A DNA stretch of 64,000 bases, taken from the NCBI RefSeq assembly GCF_013179735.1, contig NZ_JABMEG010000003.1:62001-126000 (forward strand). The letters are read 5' to 3'. The translations under genes were made by a program, and so were the position numbers. This document shows, piece by piece, positions 35,911 through 45,221 of this stretch (its first letter is position 1; every line of letters begins with the position of its first letter). This DNA is from Permianibacter fluminis (GTDB lineage: Bacteria > Pseudomonadota > Gammaproteobacteria > Enterobacterales > Permianibacteraceae). The notes under the pieces are model-generated. The model saw only the letters and a list, made by a program, of their open reading frames with translations. It was not told the origin of the DNA and did no database searches.

Positions 35911-38034
35911 TTAGAAACTCAGGCTGGCGTTAATCCAGCCGTAATTGTAATCGCTTTCGTTGTTGTCTTCGTCGAAGAAATAGCCCCGGTCGCGGCGCGA
36001 CTGCAGCACCAGCGCCACGCCGAGCCGCGTCCGCTTGCCGACATTGAACTCATGGCCGATGCGGGCGCCGAGCAGCCGGTAGTCACGGTCCCAGAAATCA
36101 TCGAGTTCGTACCAGGTCAGCGACAGCTCGGTATCGGTGGGCAGCCGGTAGCCGATCAGTGCCTGTGAACTGTGTTTGGCGCTGGCGCGCTCATAGCGAC
36201 CGATGCTGGTATGGCTGAGTTCGAGCAGGCTGCTGGCCGCCATGACGCGCCAGGCGCTGCTGGGGCGATAGTTGATTTGCAGTTCGGCACCGCGCTGGTC
36301 GGCATGACCGCCATTGTCCAGACTGAAACCATAGAGCTGGGTCTGGCCTTCGACCAGATTGCTGAGCGAATCGTTGAACAGTTTCAGATCCAGCTCCAGC
36401 CGGTTATCCAGATAGCGGGCATACAGACCGAGTTCGCGCGACAGGATGCGCTCCGGTGCCAACCCGCCAGCGGATTCGCTGTGCTGAAAAAACAGCGCGT
36501 CGGATTCGCTGCCATTGACCGGGCTTTGCAACTCGCGCAGGCGATAGCTGAAGCGGCCGTATTCTTCGAACAAATCCGGCGTGCGCACGGCCCGGGCGAT
36601 GATGGCGCGTACGCTATGCTGGTCGTTGATGGCCCAGTTGACCGCCAGCCGCGGCGACAATTCGGTGCCGACGATGTCGTCGTGTTCCAGCATGGCGCCC
36701 GCGTGCAGCAGGACATCGTCACGCCAGCGCCATTCAGCATTGGCAAAGGCGCGCAGCAAATCGCTGCTGCGCTTGCCGCCGAAATAGGTTTCCGATTTGA
36801 CCCGATCGGCGCGCGCCGACAGGCCGGCCACCACGCGCAGCCGATCGGACAAGGTCAGCGTGTCCTGCAGTTCGATGTCGGCGCGGGTTTCCAGCAGATT
36901 CTGATTGGCAAGGCCGCACACCGGCGCCAGCCCGCCGCCGGCGATACGAGCAAAAATCGGCGGCAACAGTGCAGCAATTTCGGCGCTTGGTGGTGGTGGC
37001 AGTGGATCGCCGTTGCTGTAGGCTTCGAGCAAAGCCAGCGTGTAGGCTTCGTCGGCGTTGAACAGCGCGCCAAGTTCATTACTGAGAAAAACGCCGGGCG
37101 GGCATGAATCCCATTCTTCCTCGGTGTCGTTGTAATTGATGTACGCCTGCAGCCGACGTTCGTGGCTCGGGCTCAGATCGCTGGTCCAGCTCGCTTGCAG
37201 GTAAGCGTTGTCATCATCAACGTTGTGGTAGGGCGCCGACTCATACGGATCGAGTTCGGTAATTTCCTTGTCGCCGCGCTTGAATCCGAACTGGGCACTG
37301 AGGCGATCGCCGTCGGCGGTCTGTTGCTGCCAGGCCGCATTGATGAAGGCGCTGTCGTAGCCGTCGTATTGCTTGTCGCCCTCTTCGTTGATGTCAAAGC
37401 CGTCGTCGGCGCGGGTACCGACGGTCAGCCGGTAATCGCTGCCGGCTTCGGTGTGACCACCGTGACGCAGCAGGGTATCGCGGATCTGTTTGTCACCTTG
37501 GCTGACCGTCAGCGTGGTGCCAGCGGCATCGACCGGATGCCGGGTGATGATGTTGACGATGGCGAAAAACGAATTGGCGCCATACAGCGCGCTGTTGGGA
37601 CCGCGCGTCACTTCGATGCGCTGAACATCGTCGAGCGCCAGCGGAATGTCGTTCCACAGGATGCGCGCCAGCGCGGGTTCGAACACCGAGCGGCCATCGA
37701 TCAACACTTGCATGCGATGGGCGTTTTCTTCAACCAGACCGTGATAGCCGACCGTCGCGGTATGGCCATAGCGGTAACCGACCAGCATGCCGGGTACCAG
37801 TCGCAGTACTTCCGGCAGCGTGCGGGCGCCGGACAATCGAATCAGTTCACGGTCGATGAGGGTGACAGCGGCCGGGACTTCGGCTTGCGGCTGTTTCAAC
37901 CGCGACGCCGTCAGCACCATCGGCATCTCGGCGAACAGTGCGTCATCGGCGCTGCCACCGGCCAGCACATCGTCTTGCGCGTTTACCGACAACGCCATCA
38001 GCAGCGCTGCACCGCCTGCCAACCACATGCGCAT
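35911..38034 (-). CDS. Second TonB-dependent outer-membrane receptor
   Basis: 707 residues from ATG 38034; the signal peptide runs to about residue 19 (ALSVNA-QDD). The plug domain shows MVLTASRLKQPQAEVPAAVT, IRLSGARTLPEVLRLVPGM, and the RIEVTRGPNSALYGANSFF block. The beta-barrel ends in the sequence WINASLSF with terminal phenylalanine. Style resembles BtuB/FepA-like receptors. It differs strongly from the receptor at 866. No transport genes adjoin it. It lies between darP and pmbA, normally close neighbours, so the receptor gene probably moved in. Substrate unknown. Confidence 0.92.
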   Translation of the reverse strand: MRMWLAGGAALLMALSVNAQDDVLAGGSADDALFAEMPMVLTASRLKQPQAEVPAAVTLIDRELIRLSGARTLPEVLRLVPGMLVGYRYGHTATVGYHGLVEENAHRMQVLIDGRSVFEPALARILWNDIPLALDDVQRIEVTRGPNSALYGANSFFAIVNIITRHPVDAAGTTLTVSQGDKQIRDTLLRHGGHTEAGSDYRLTVGTRADDGFDINEEGDKQYDGYDSAFINAAWQQQTADGDRLSAQFGFKRGDKEITELDPYESAPYHNVDDDNAYLQASWTSDLSPSHERRLQAYINYNDTEEEWDSCPPGVFLSNELGALFNADEAYTLALLEAYSNGDPLPPPPSAEIAALLPPIFARIAGGGLAPVCGLANQNLLETRADIELQDTLTLSDRLRVVAGLSARADRVKSETYFGGKRSSDLLRAFANAEWRWRDDVLLHAGAMLEHDDIVGTELSPRLAVNWAINDQHSVRAIIARAVRTPDLFEEYGRFSYRLRELQSPVNGSESDALFFQHSESAGGLAPERILSRELGLYARYLDNRLELDLKLFNDSLSNLVEGQTQLYGFSLDNGGHADQRGAELQINYRPSSAWRVMAASSLLELSHTSIGRYERASAKHSSQALIGYRLPTDTELSLTWYELDDFWDRDYRLLGARIGHEFNVGKRTRLGVALVLQSRRDRGYFFDEDNNESDYNYGWINASLSF

Positions 38035-38153
38035 GATCGCGCCTTTGCCACCAAGCCTGACGCCCACTGTAGTGCAGTTGGGCCGGGCCTGCCAATTGGC
38101 TTGGGCGCGCGGGGGCCCATGCTATGCTATCGGCCCCGCCTGGAGAGACGCGT

Positions 38154-39545
38154 GTGAACAGTCCGGTTTTGAACGAACAGGCCGCTGATGCAATGGATGT
38201 CACGGCGGAATTGCAACGCTTGTCGACGCTGGTCGGCGACATGCTGGCGGACGCCAATCGGCTCGGCGCCAGCGCGGCCGAAGTGGCGGTCAGCCGCGAC
38301 GTCGGCCTGCAGGTCCAGGTGCGCAATGGCGACGTCGAAACGGTTGAGTTCAATCGCGATGGCGGCTTCGGCATCACGGTGTATTTTGGCCAGCGCAAAG
38401 CCAGCGTCAGCAGCACCGATACCCGTGCCGAAGCACTGCAACTTGCGGTCCGCAAGGCCTGCGAGATTGCCCGGCATACCGCCGATGATCCCTATGCCGG
38501 CCTGCCCGATGCTGACCGTCTGGCCACCGTTTTTCCCGAGCTGTCGCTGGACCATCCGTATGGCATGACGGCAGACCAGGCGGTCGAGCTGGCGCTGCGC
38601 TGTGAAGCCGCTGGTTTGGCCCGCCATCCGCAGGTCAAGAAAACCGATTCGGTCAGCTTCAGCAGCCATCGTGGTGTGCGTTTCTACGGCAATAGTCTCG
38701 GCTTCATGGCCGGCGTGCCGAGCACGCGCCATTCGCTGTCCGCGACCTTGATTGCCGAAGATGCCGGCGGCATGCAGCGTGACTGGTGGTACACCGTCGC
38801 CCGCGATCCGGCTGAGTTGTTGAGCGCGGAAGAGGTCGGCCGCAAAGCGGCAGACCGCGCCGCCCGCCGGCTTGGCGCTCGCCGGATGCGGACCGGCAGC
38901 GTACCGGTGATCTTGGTGCCGGAAGTGGCGCGCGGATTTCTCGGCCATTTGCTGTCGGCCATTCGCGGCGGCAATCTGTATCGCAAGGCGTCATTTTTGT
39001 GCGATGCGCTCGGCAAGCCGGTGCTGCCGGACTGGCTCAGTCTGCGCGAGCTGCCACACGTGCCGAAAGCGCTTGGCAGCGGGGCGTTCGATGATGAAGG
39101 CGTTGCCACTTATGAGCACGACATTGTCCGTGCCGGCGTGCTGGACAGTTATGTGCTGAGCAGCTATTCGGCGCGGCGGCTCGGTTTGCGGAGCACCGGC
39201 AATGCCGGTGGTGTGCACAATATTGCGGTGCAAAGCCAGCAGCAGAAACGCAGTTTTGACCAGTTGCTGCGTGAGCTGAATGAAGGGGTGGTCATTACCT
39301 CGGTAATGGGCCAGGGCGTCAACATCGTGACCGGTGATTACTCGCGCGGCGCCAGCGGTTTTTATGTCGCCAACGGCGAGATTCAATACCCGGTCGAAGA
39401 GATCACCATTGCCGGCCAGCTGCCGCAATTGCTGCACGGCATTCGTGCCATGGCGGACGATGTTGAAATGCAATCCTTGATCTGGACCGGTTCGCTGCTG
39501 GTCGAAGGATTTACCGTGGCCAGCCAAGGCAACAGCGACGAGTAA
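38154..39545 (+). CDS. pmbA: Metalloprotease subunit PmbA (TldE)
   Basis: 463 residues from GTG 38154, which has GGAG eight bases upstream. PmbA/TldE is the non-catalytic partner of TldD and lacks the HExxH zinc site; at the equivalent place it has VPEVARGFLGHLLSAI. Typical family blocks are FNRDGGFGITVYFG, STGNAGGVHN and SVMGQGVNIVTGDYSRGASGF. The promoter side faces the TonB receptor gene, divergent across 119 bases. Confidence 0.95.
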   Translation: MNSPVLNEQAADAMDVTAELQRLSTLVGDMLADANRLGASAAEVAVSRDVGLQVQVRNGDVETVEFNRDGGFGITVYFGQRKASVSSTDTRAEALQLAVRKACEIARHTADDPYAGLPDADRLATVFPELSLDHPYGMTADQAVELALRCEAAGLARHPQVKKTDSVSFSSHRGVRFYGNSLGFMAGVPSTRHSLSATLIAEDAGGMQRDWWYTVARDPAELLSAEEVGRKAADRAARRLGARRMRTGSVPVILVPEVARGFLGHLLSAIRGGNLYRKASFLCDALGKPVLPDWLSLRELPHVPKALGSGAFDDEGVATYEHDIVRAGVLDSYVLSSYSARRLGLRSTGNAGGVHNIAVQSQQQKRSFDQLLRELNEGVVITSVMGQGVNIVTGDYSRGASGFYVANGEIQYPVEEITIAGQLPQLLHGIRAMADDVEMQSLIWTGSLLVEGFTVASQGNSDE

Positions 39546-39802
39546 AGCGTCGCGGGCGGCGAATGCGAACGGGCGGTGCGGCCGTGAGTTGGCAATGCTT
39601 CGCGCACTCGGTCGGAGACGTGGCCGGCGTTCCTGTTGGCACGAGCATCGCCGCATTGGCATCGTCGCTCGACGGATTATTGTGCCAACCGAATGATGCT
39701 GTGGTTGCCGCTGCCGATCACGCTCCTGCCGCTGGCTGTGCGACAGCCGTGCCAACGGGCTGCTAAACTGCCAGCCTCACTCGATTTTTCCTGTCATTGC
39801 CA

Positions 39803-41050
39803 ATGCCCGCACTCAGCAGCGAACTGATCTATCTCAGCCTGATTCTCGGCCTGTTGATTTTGCCGCGCGCCTTGCAGCGCTTTCGTATTCCGGCGCCATT
39901 GACCTGCCTGCTGTTTGGCATCGGTGCCACTTTTGCAACAGTCGAGTTCAGTCAGGACAAAACCATTGCCCTGCTGGCGGTGCTTGGTATCTCCTCGCTG
40001 TTCCTGTTTGCCGGTCTGGAAATTGAACTGACTGAATTGCGCAAGGGCTGGCGGCCATTGCTCGGTAATGTCGTGACCTATGCCGTGATTCTGGCAGTGG
40101 TGGTGGACTTGCTGGTGCGTTTTGCCGGTTTTTCCTGGCCACTGGCCAGTTTGATTGCGCTGGCGCTGTTTACGCCATCGACCGGCTTCATTCTGGATTC
40201 GTTGGCTCGATTGGGCTTGTCCGAACAGGAATGCTTCTGGGTCTCCAGTAAAGCCATCGCCATTGAGCTGTTGGCGTTGTTGCTGCTTTTTGTGGTGTTG
40301 CAATCGGAGTCGGTCAGCACCTTGCTGTGGTCGTCGTCAGCGCTGGTGGCCATCATTCTGGGCTTGCCCTTGCTGTTCATGCTGCTCGGGCGTCTGGTCG
40401 TGCCGCATGCGCCGGGTTCGGAGTTTTCCTTGCTGGTGATGGTCGGCTTGCTGGCGGCCTATATCACCAAGGCGCTCGGTGTTTATTATCTGGTCGGGGC
40501 ATTTCTGGCCGGTTTTGTTGCGCGCTTGCTGCGCAAACGAATGCCAGCGTTGGCGTCGAATGAAAACCTGCACGCAGTGCGCTTGTTTGCCTCGTTTTTC
40601 GTGCCGTTCTATTTTTTTCACGCCGGCCTGACCATTCCGACCGAGGCGCTGAGTGTCAAGGCCTTGCTGTTCGGGATTTTGCTTGCCGTGGTCGTGATCC
40701 CACTGCGAATCGGTGTGTTGTGGCTGCAGCGTCGGTTGACGTTTCGCGATGAAGATCGGCGCATCAGTTTGCGGATTGCCGTGACGCTGACGCCAACCCT
40801 GGTTTTTACTCTGGTGCTGGCCAATATTGCCGCCAGCCGTTTTGGTTTGGCGGCTGACTATTTTGGCGCGCTGGTTGTTTACGCCGGCATCACCACTGCC
40901 TTGCCATCTTTTGTATTTCCACGGGCCGTCAATTTCGACTTGATGGAAATGGAAACATCAATGCCGCCGACACCTTTGCCTGGCGTCAGCATCGATCCTA
41001 TTACAGGCGAACCATTACAGATGAAAGAGGTATCTGGTGAAAAATCTTGA
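39803..41050 (+). CDS. Cation:proton antiporter, CPA2 family
   Basis: 415 residues, about eleven to twelve hydrophobic segments spread over residues 5-375. It has the Na+/H+ exchanger fold, with a FLFAGLEIELTEL stretch and an ALFTPSTGFIL segment in place of the better known acidic ion-site motif, so ion choice is open. Close in style to the KefB/YbaL group but without the C-terminal TrkA-N domain; it ends with a short hydrophilic tail. Probably exchanges K+ or Na+ for H+ across the inner membrane. Start ATG 39803; a TTG two codons earlier is possible. Confidence 0.88.
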   Translation: MPALSSELIYLSLILGLLILPRALQRFRIPAPLTCLLFGIGATFATVEFSQDKTIALLAVLGISSLFLFAGLEIELTELRKGWRPLLGNVVTYAVILAVVVDLLVRFAGFSWPLASLIALALFTPSTGFILDSLARLGLSEQECFWVSSKAIAIELLALLLLFVVLQSESVSTLLWSSSALVAIILGLPLLFMLLGRLVVPHAPGSEFSLLVMVGLLAAYITKALGVYYLVGAFLAGFVARLLRKRMPALASNENLHAVRLFASFFVPFYFFHAGLTIPTEALSVKALLFGILLAVVVIPLRIGVLWLQRRLTFRDEDRRISLRIAVTLTPTLVFTLVLANIAASRFGLAADYFGALVVYAGITTALPSFVFPRAVNFDLMEMETSMPPTPLPGVSIDPITGEPLQMKEVSGEKS

Positions 41051-41089
41051 GGCGGAAGTGGCTGCCAAGTGGCTTTGTACGTGCCTGCT

Positions 41090-41578
41090 TTAAGGTACTC
41101 GACCCCTTTCCTCGTGAACTGACAGGCCCACAACGATGCTTTGGTCAGTGTCCATGCGGTGGAGGCTATGTCCGACAATGAGATAGTTATTACTGTCCTG
41201 GCTTGTAGGGCAAACGATCAAATTTTCTTCGGTGATAAGTTGTGCGCGGTGAATATTATAATGAAGCAAGGAGCATCCGATATCAGCGACCGGAACAATG
41301 GCGGTGTTGGCTAGCAAGTATGAGGTGATTGGACCGTAACGAGAATTAAGGCCCTGTAATAATCGCAGCCATTCTCCATTTTTTGGGTCGATGTAACGGG
41401 CATCATATTTTTGAAACGTCCGATCAACGTCACCCTTTTGTAGGTCGTTGAAGAAGGCATCGGCCAACGCTGTCGCAGGTCTGCTATCTACGTAATGAAA
41501 TTTTCGTGAAAGAATAAATAGCACCACTGACACTACTATAATCGCAACTGCGGCAACACTGGCTCTAGTCTTGTTCAC
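41090..41578 (-). CDS. Orphan single-pass membrane protein
   Basis: 162 residues, not recognised. One N-terminal helix (about 7-24, ASVAAVAIIVVSVVLFIL) anchors a periplasmic part. The region LADAFFNDLQKGDVDRTFQKYD resembles, in parts, the start of NTF2-like/SnoaL domains, so that fold is possible. AT-richer than the antiporter and mgtE on either side. It may be co-transcribed with mgtE, which ends 78 bases upstream on the same strand. Function unknown. Confidence 0.6.
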   Translation of the reverse strand: MNKTRASVAAVAIIVVSVVLFILSRKFHYVDSRPATALADAFFNDLQKGDVDRTFQKYDARYIDPKNGEWLRLLQGLNSRYGPITSYLLANTAIVPVADIGCSLLHYNIHRAQLITEENLIVCPTSQDSNNYLIVGHSLHRMDTDQSIVVGLSVHEERGRVP

Positions 41579-41655
41579 TCAGATCCCTCAGATTGAATAT
41601 CACTCAGTACTTTTTGCTCATTGAAAGTTATGCCAACGTTGTTGGCTGCAAAGCA

Positions 41656-43011
41656 TCAAAGCAAAATCAGCGTGGTCAAGCCGAGAAACGTCAGCAGGCC
41701 CATGACATCGGTGACGCTGGTCAGCAGCAGGTTGCCGGACAGCGCCGGATCAAATCCGAGTTTGCGCAGTAACAGCGGAATACCGACGCCAGCGAGGCTC
41801 GCGATCAACAAGGTGATGAACAGCGCGCTGCCAATCACCAGACCCATCGTGGTGGTTTTCCACAGTGACACAATCAAGCCGAGCGCGACCGACAAGGTCA
41901 GTCCGATCAGCGCGCCGATGGCGAGTTCCTTGCCGATCAGCCAGCGATAGTTCGAACGCTCGATATGGCCGAGTGCGATACCGCGAATCGTCAGCGTTAC
42001 CGCCTGATTGCCGGCGGCGCCACCCATGCTCGGTACCACGGTCAACAGTACCGCGACTGTCGCCAGATGTTCGAGTGTGCCTTCGAAAGCATTGTTGACG
42101 GTGGCCGCGAGCAGTGCGGTCAGCAAATTGATGCCGAGCCAGACCACCCGCCGGCGGGCCGATTTGACCACCGGACCAAAAGTGTCCTCGTGCTCGCCGA
42201 GACCGGCCATGTTTTTCAGCGAGCTGTCGGCTTCTTCCCGGATAACGTCAACGACGTCGTCGATGGTGATACGGCCGAGCAGCTTGCCGTCGTCATCGAT
42301 CACCGCGGCTGACAGCAGGTCGCGCCGTTCGAACAGTTGCGCGACATCGGTGTCGTGCATGTCGACCGGAATGCGCAGCGCTTCTTCGTCGATCAGATCT
42401 TCGATCAATTCTTCCGGCTGGCTGGTGACCAGATCCGACAGCGACACCGTGCCGATGAATTGATCATCGGTATCGACCACGAACAGGGCATCGGTGGCAT
42501 CCGGCAGATCGGCGCGCAGGCGCAGGTAGCGCAGCACCACTTCGACGCTGACATCCGGCCGCACCGTCACCGTGTCGGTGTTCATCAGGCCGCCGGCGGT
42601 ATCTTCCGGATACGACAGCGCTTTCAACACCCGGGCACGGTTCTGCTCGTCCATTGACCGCAGCACTTCGCGGTACACGTCGTCCGGCAGATCGCCAAGG
42701 ATGTCGGCGAGGTCATCGGTATCGAGCGAGCGGGTGGCTTCGGCCAGTTCCTGCGGCGCCATCCGGCCGAGGAAGATCGCCCGGATATCTTCGTCGAGGT
42801 GCTGCAGCACGTCGCCTTCGCGCGCGCTGTCGACCAGCTTCCAGATCAGATCACGGGTGCGTGGCGGCGTTGACGCCATCAGGTGGGCGACATCGGCCGC
42901 CGGAATTTCGTTGAGCAGGCGGCGGACGTGCACGTACATGCCACGCTGCAGCGCCGCGTTCAAACGGGCCAGCGTGCTCTGCATGCTTTCTTGTGCGATC
43001 GCTTCGGCCAC
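41656..43011 (-). CDS. mgtE: Magnesium transporter MgtE
   Basis: 451 residues. The cytosolic N domain (about 1-135, helical repeats with DDLADILGDLPDD), two CBS domains (about 140-265), a plug helix, and five membrane helices (from about 290) form the homodimeric Mg2+ channel. The pore-forming sequence VPSMGGAAGNQAVTLTIRGIA is intact, including the family's GGxxGNQ. Intracellular Mg2+ bound to the acidic N/CBS interface closes it. mgtE follows rapZ and PTS genes in many proteobacteria, as here. Confidence 0.96.
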   Translation of the reverse strand: MAEAIAQESMQSTLARLNAALQRGMYVHVRRLLNEIPAADVAHLMASTPPRTRDLIWKLVDSAREGDVLQHLDEDIRAIFLGRMAPQELAEATRSLDTDDLADILGDLPDDVYREVLRSMDEQNRARVLKALSYPEDTAGGLMNTDTVTVRPDVSVEVVLRYLRLRADLPDATDALFVVDTDDQFIGTVSLSDLVTSQPEELIEDLIDEEALRIPVDMHDTDVAQLFERRDLLSAAVIDDDGKLLGRITIDDVVDVIREEADSSLKNMAGLGEHEDTFGPVVKSARRRVVWLGINLLTALLAATVNNAFEGTLEHLATVAVLLTVVPSMGGAAGNQAVTLTIRGIALGHIERSNYRWLIGKELAIGALIGLTLSVALGLIVSLWKTTTMGLVIGSALFITLLIASLAGVGIPLLLRKLGFDPALSGNLLLTSVTDVMGLLTFLGLTTLILL

Positions 43012-43195
43012 GGCGGCTCCGGAGGGGCGCGTCAGTGGACGCGCGCAGCATTGTCAAAGGGTGTTGGCTCAGGCGGGCATAGAGTAGCCGAAATGGTGCA
43101 GAGCGGGAATGCAAATGCGGCGCGGGCGCGGCCAAGCGTGCTGACTGTGAGTGGCGGTGGCGCCGAGATGCGACAACTGTCGCGGCGCTGCGCGA

Positions 43196-43597
43196 TCAAT
43201 CCGGCAGCGGTGTCGTCAGCATTTGAATGCCCTGGCGACCGCCCTGCAGGGCAAAGCCGGCCAAGGTATCGAGATCGGCATCCGGATGATTGAGCACTTG
43301 CTGCAGCATCGGATGATTGAGCCCGGTCAGCACTTTCAGCAGGAAGCGCGTCGCCAGCGTCGTGATGGCACCGGTCAGTGCCGGGCTGGCGTGATCGCAC
43401 AGCAGCAACACGCCGGCGCCGGTGTCGAGTTGTTCCAGCCGCTGCTCCAGATGCGGTACCAAGACCTCTGCCGTCATTTCCACATTGATCATCAGTGCCA
43501 TGGCATTGACTGCCAGTTCATCCGGGCCGCTGTCCAACTGCCGCAGCAATTGGGCCGCGCAGCCGTCGTGACTCATGATCAGAATGCCGATGCTCAT
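43196..43597 (-). CDS. PTS EIIA component, mannose-type
   Basis: 133 residues. Fold and motif match EIIA-Man: the N-terminal strand GILIMSHDG places the phosphorylatable histidine at residue 10, and LLCDHASPA is the following conserved loop. In many proteobacteria this gene lies between rapZ and an HPr gene and works in a regulatory (not sugar-transporting) phosphorelay. Here no HPr gene follows: the 184 bases before mgtE cannot hold one. The protein may be phosphorylated by an HPr encoded elsewhere. Confidence 0.88.
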   Translation of the reverse strand: MSIGILIMSHDGCAAQLLRQLDSGPDELAVNAMALMINVEMTAEVLVPHLEQRLEQLDTGAGVLLLCDHASPALTGAITTLATRFLLKVLTGLNHPMLQQVLNHPDADLDTLAGFALQGGRQGIQMLTTPLPD

Positions 43598-43616
43598 GCC
43601 TGGGGTCTCGGTTCAG

Positions 43617-44462
43617 TTATTTGATGTCGCGGTGACGGACCTGGGTATGCGGCCGCTTTTGCCGGAAATGGGCGGCCAGTTGTTCGGCCACATAAACCGA
43701 GCGGTGCTGACCGCCGGTGCAGCCGATCGCCACGGTCAGGTAAGAGCGATTTTCCTGCTCGAACCGTGGCAGCCAGGTTTCGAGAAAAATCCGCACCTGC
43801 CAGATAAACTCGCCGACTCGGGGCTGCTGCTCGAAAAAGGCAATGACCGGCTCATCGCGGCCGGAGTGCGGGCGCAGCAGCGGGTCCCAGTGCGGATTGG
43901 CCAGACAGCGGGCGTCGAAGACATAGTCAGCGTCGATCGGCACGCCGTTCTTGTAGCCAAACGACTCGAACAGAATGTCCAGCCGCGCGCCTTCCCGGCC
44001 GAGCACCCGATCGAGCACCAGCTCACGCAGCTTGTTGCTGGACAGTGTGGTGGTGTCGATCAGCAAATCGGCGCGCGACGCGATGGGGCTCAGCAGCTCG
44101 CGTTCGCGGGCAATGGCTTCATTGAGCGACAGACCGGCGTGGGTCAGCGGATGCCGACGGCGGGTTTCGCTGAAGCGTTTCAGCAGGGTGCTTTCTTCGG
44201 CGTCGGTGAAAATGACCAGCGGTCGGCTGGCTTGGTCGAGCAGTTGCTCGTAGACCTGATCAAACTGGGCCAGCTCTTCCAGCTGGTTGCGGGCATCGAT
44301 GGAAAAGGCGAGCTCGGCGTGTTCGTGCCGGACTTTCTGCACCAGGGTCGGGATCAGGCTGACCGGAATATTGTCGACGCAGTAATAGCCCTGATCTTCC
44401 AGCGCGCGCAGCGCCACCGATTTGCCGGAACCAGAGCGACCACTGAGCAGAACCAGAGCCAT
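43617..44462 (-). CDS. rapZ: RNase adapter protein RapZ
   Basis: 281 residues from ATG 44462 (MALVLLSGRSGSGKS); upstream in-frame codons are not conserved. The Walker A box is residues 8-15. The C-terminal domain with the sequence GCTGGQHRSVYVAEQL binds RNA and amino-sugar. In E. coli, RapZ senses glucosamine-6-phosphate and presents the GlmZ small RNA to RNase E. Whether a GlmZ-like RNA exists here is unknown. A terminator separates it from hpf, and the usual ptsN gene is absent from this gap. Confidence 0.95.
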   Translation of the reverse strand: MALVLLSGRSGSGKSVALRALEDQGYYCVDNIPVSLIPTLVQKVRHEHAELAFSIDARNQLEELAQFDQVYEQLLDQASRPLVIFTDAEESTLLKRFSETRRRHPLTHAGLSLNEAIARERELLSPIASRADLLIDTTTLSSNKLRELVLDRVLGREGARLDILFESFGYKNGVPIDADYVFDARCLANPHWDPLLRPHSGRDEPVIAFFEQQPRVGEFIWQVRIFLETWLPRFEQENRSYLTVAIGCTGGQHRSVYVAEQLAAHFRQKRPHTQVRHRDIK

Positions 44463-44574
44463 GAGCCATGCAATTTCAGAGCGGGGGAGTGGCAAAAGCT
44501 TAGCACGGACGTCCGGTCAAACTGGTGAAATTTGCCGCAAAAGGCGGTGTGACCGGCTCACGTGAAAGGGAATA

Positions 44575-44603
44575 AAAAAAGGAGCCGGGTCGGCTCCTTT
44601 TTT
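44575..44603. terminator. Terminator between hpf and rapZ
   Basis: AAAAAAGGAGCCG, loop GGT, CGGCTCCTTTTTT: perfect 13-bp stem with A/T runs. On the minus strand it ends the rpoN-hpf transcript about 50 bases after hpf; rapZ would need its own promoter. Confidence 0.92.
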
Positions 44604-44652
44604 CTACTGAAATCACCTTTCATCATGAAAACAAGGACTTGAGGCGTGGGGC

Positions 44653-44940
44653 TCAATGGCCGCGCAGCATTTCCTTGTGCTTTTTGACCTGACGGTCGAG
44701 TTTGTCCATCAGCAAATCAATGGCGGCATACATGTCGCCGTCTTCACAGTCAGCGAAGATTTCGCCGCCGTTGACGTGCAGTTTGGCTTCGGCTTTCTGA
44801 CGCAGTTTTTCCACACTCAGAATGACATGGACGTTATTGATGTGATCAAAATGGCGGTTTAGCCGCTCGAATTTGTCATTGACGAAGCTGCGCAGAGCGT
44901 CAGTGATCTCGACATGGTGGCCGGTCAGGTTGATTTGCAT
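44653..44940 (-). CDS. hpf: Ribosome hibernation promoting factor
   Basis: 95 residues from ATG 44940 (MQINLTGHHVEIT), the short-HPF length. The site is chosen because homologues begin here and GAGGAAG lies upstream; the open frame extends 51 codons more without similarity. The alpha/beta S30AE fold binds the 30S A/P sites and supports 100S dimers in stationary phase. Conserved NVHVILSVEK and the lysine-rich C-terminus (DRQVKKHKEMLRG) are seen. rpoN-hpf order is the gammaproteobacterial standard. Its 281-base leader contains a pair of small hairpins. Confidence 0.95.
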   Translation of the reverse strand: MQINLTGHHVEITDALRSFVNDKFERLNRHFDHINNVHVILSVEKLRQKAEAKLHVNGGEIFADCEDGDMYAAIDLLMDKLDRQVKKHKEMLRGH

Positions 44941-45130
44941 AGTGGCTTCCTCTTTCGGCGCCAGATCAAAGGTCGTCGCTGGCAGCGGCGGTTCCCTCAT
45001 CATGGCTGCACTTACAACATGGTGCATGGTGGCCGGCTTTTCAAGCTGGTCCCGTTGACACCGGTCAAACCCGGTTCTGCTTTCCCACCCCAACGCCAGC
45101 CAACCTTGCCGCGCCTGGTGTGGAACCTAT

Positions 45131-45183
45131 TTCTGGAGTGTCGCTCCAGACCCTCTTTTCTGAGTCGCTACTCAGACTCGCTT
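45131..45183. repeat. Tandem pair of small hairpin repeats in the hpf leader
   Basis: Unit 1 (45131-45157): arms TCTGGAG/CTCCAGA, loop TGTCG. Unit 2 (45158-45183): arms TCTGAGT/ACTCAGA, loop CGCT. Both begin TTCTG and end in AGAC followed by YCNCTT. The stems differ but pair perfectly, so the unit is conserved as structure. Lies between rpoN and hpf. Confidence 0.65.
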
Positions 45184-45221
45184 GCTAAACACTTGTTGCC
45201 TGACCAATACGTCGGTCGGGC

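Noticed and set aside
43032-43400. Minus-strand open frame that might have been the missing HPr
   Set aside because: Its translation has no HPr-type active-site histidine motif and it overlaps the EIIA gene in another frame.
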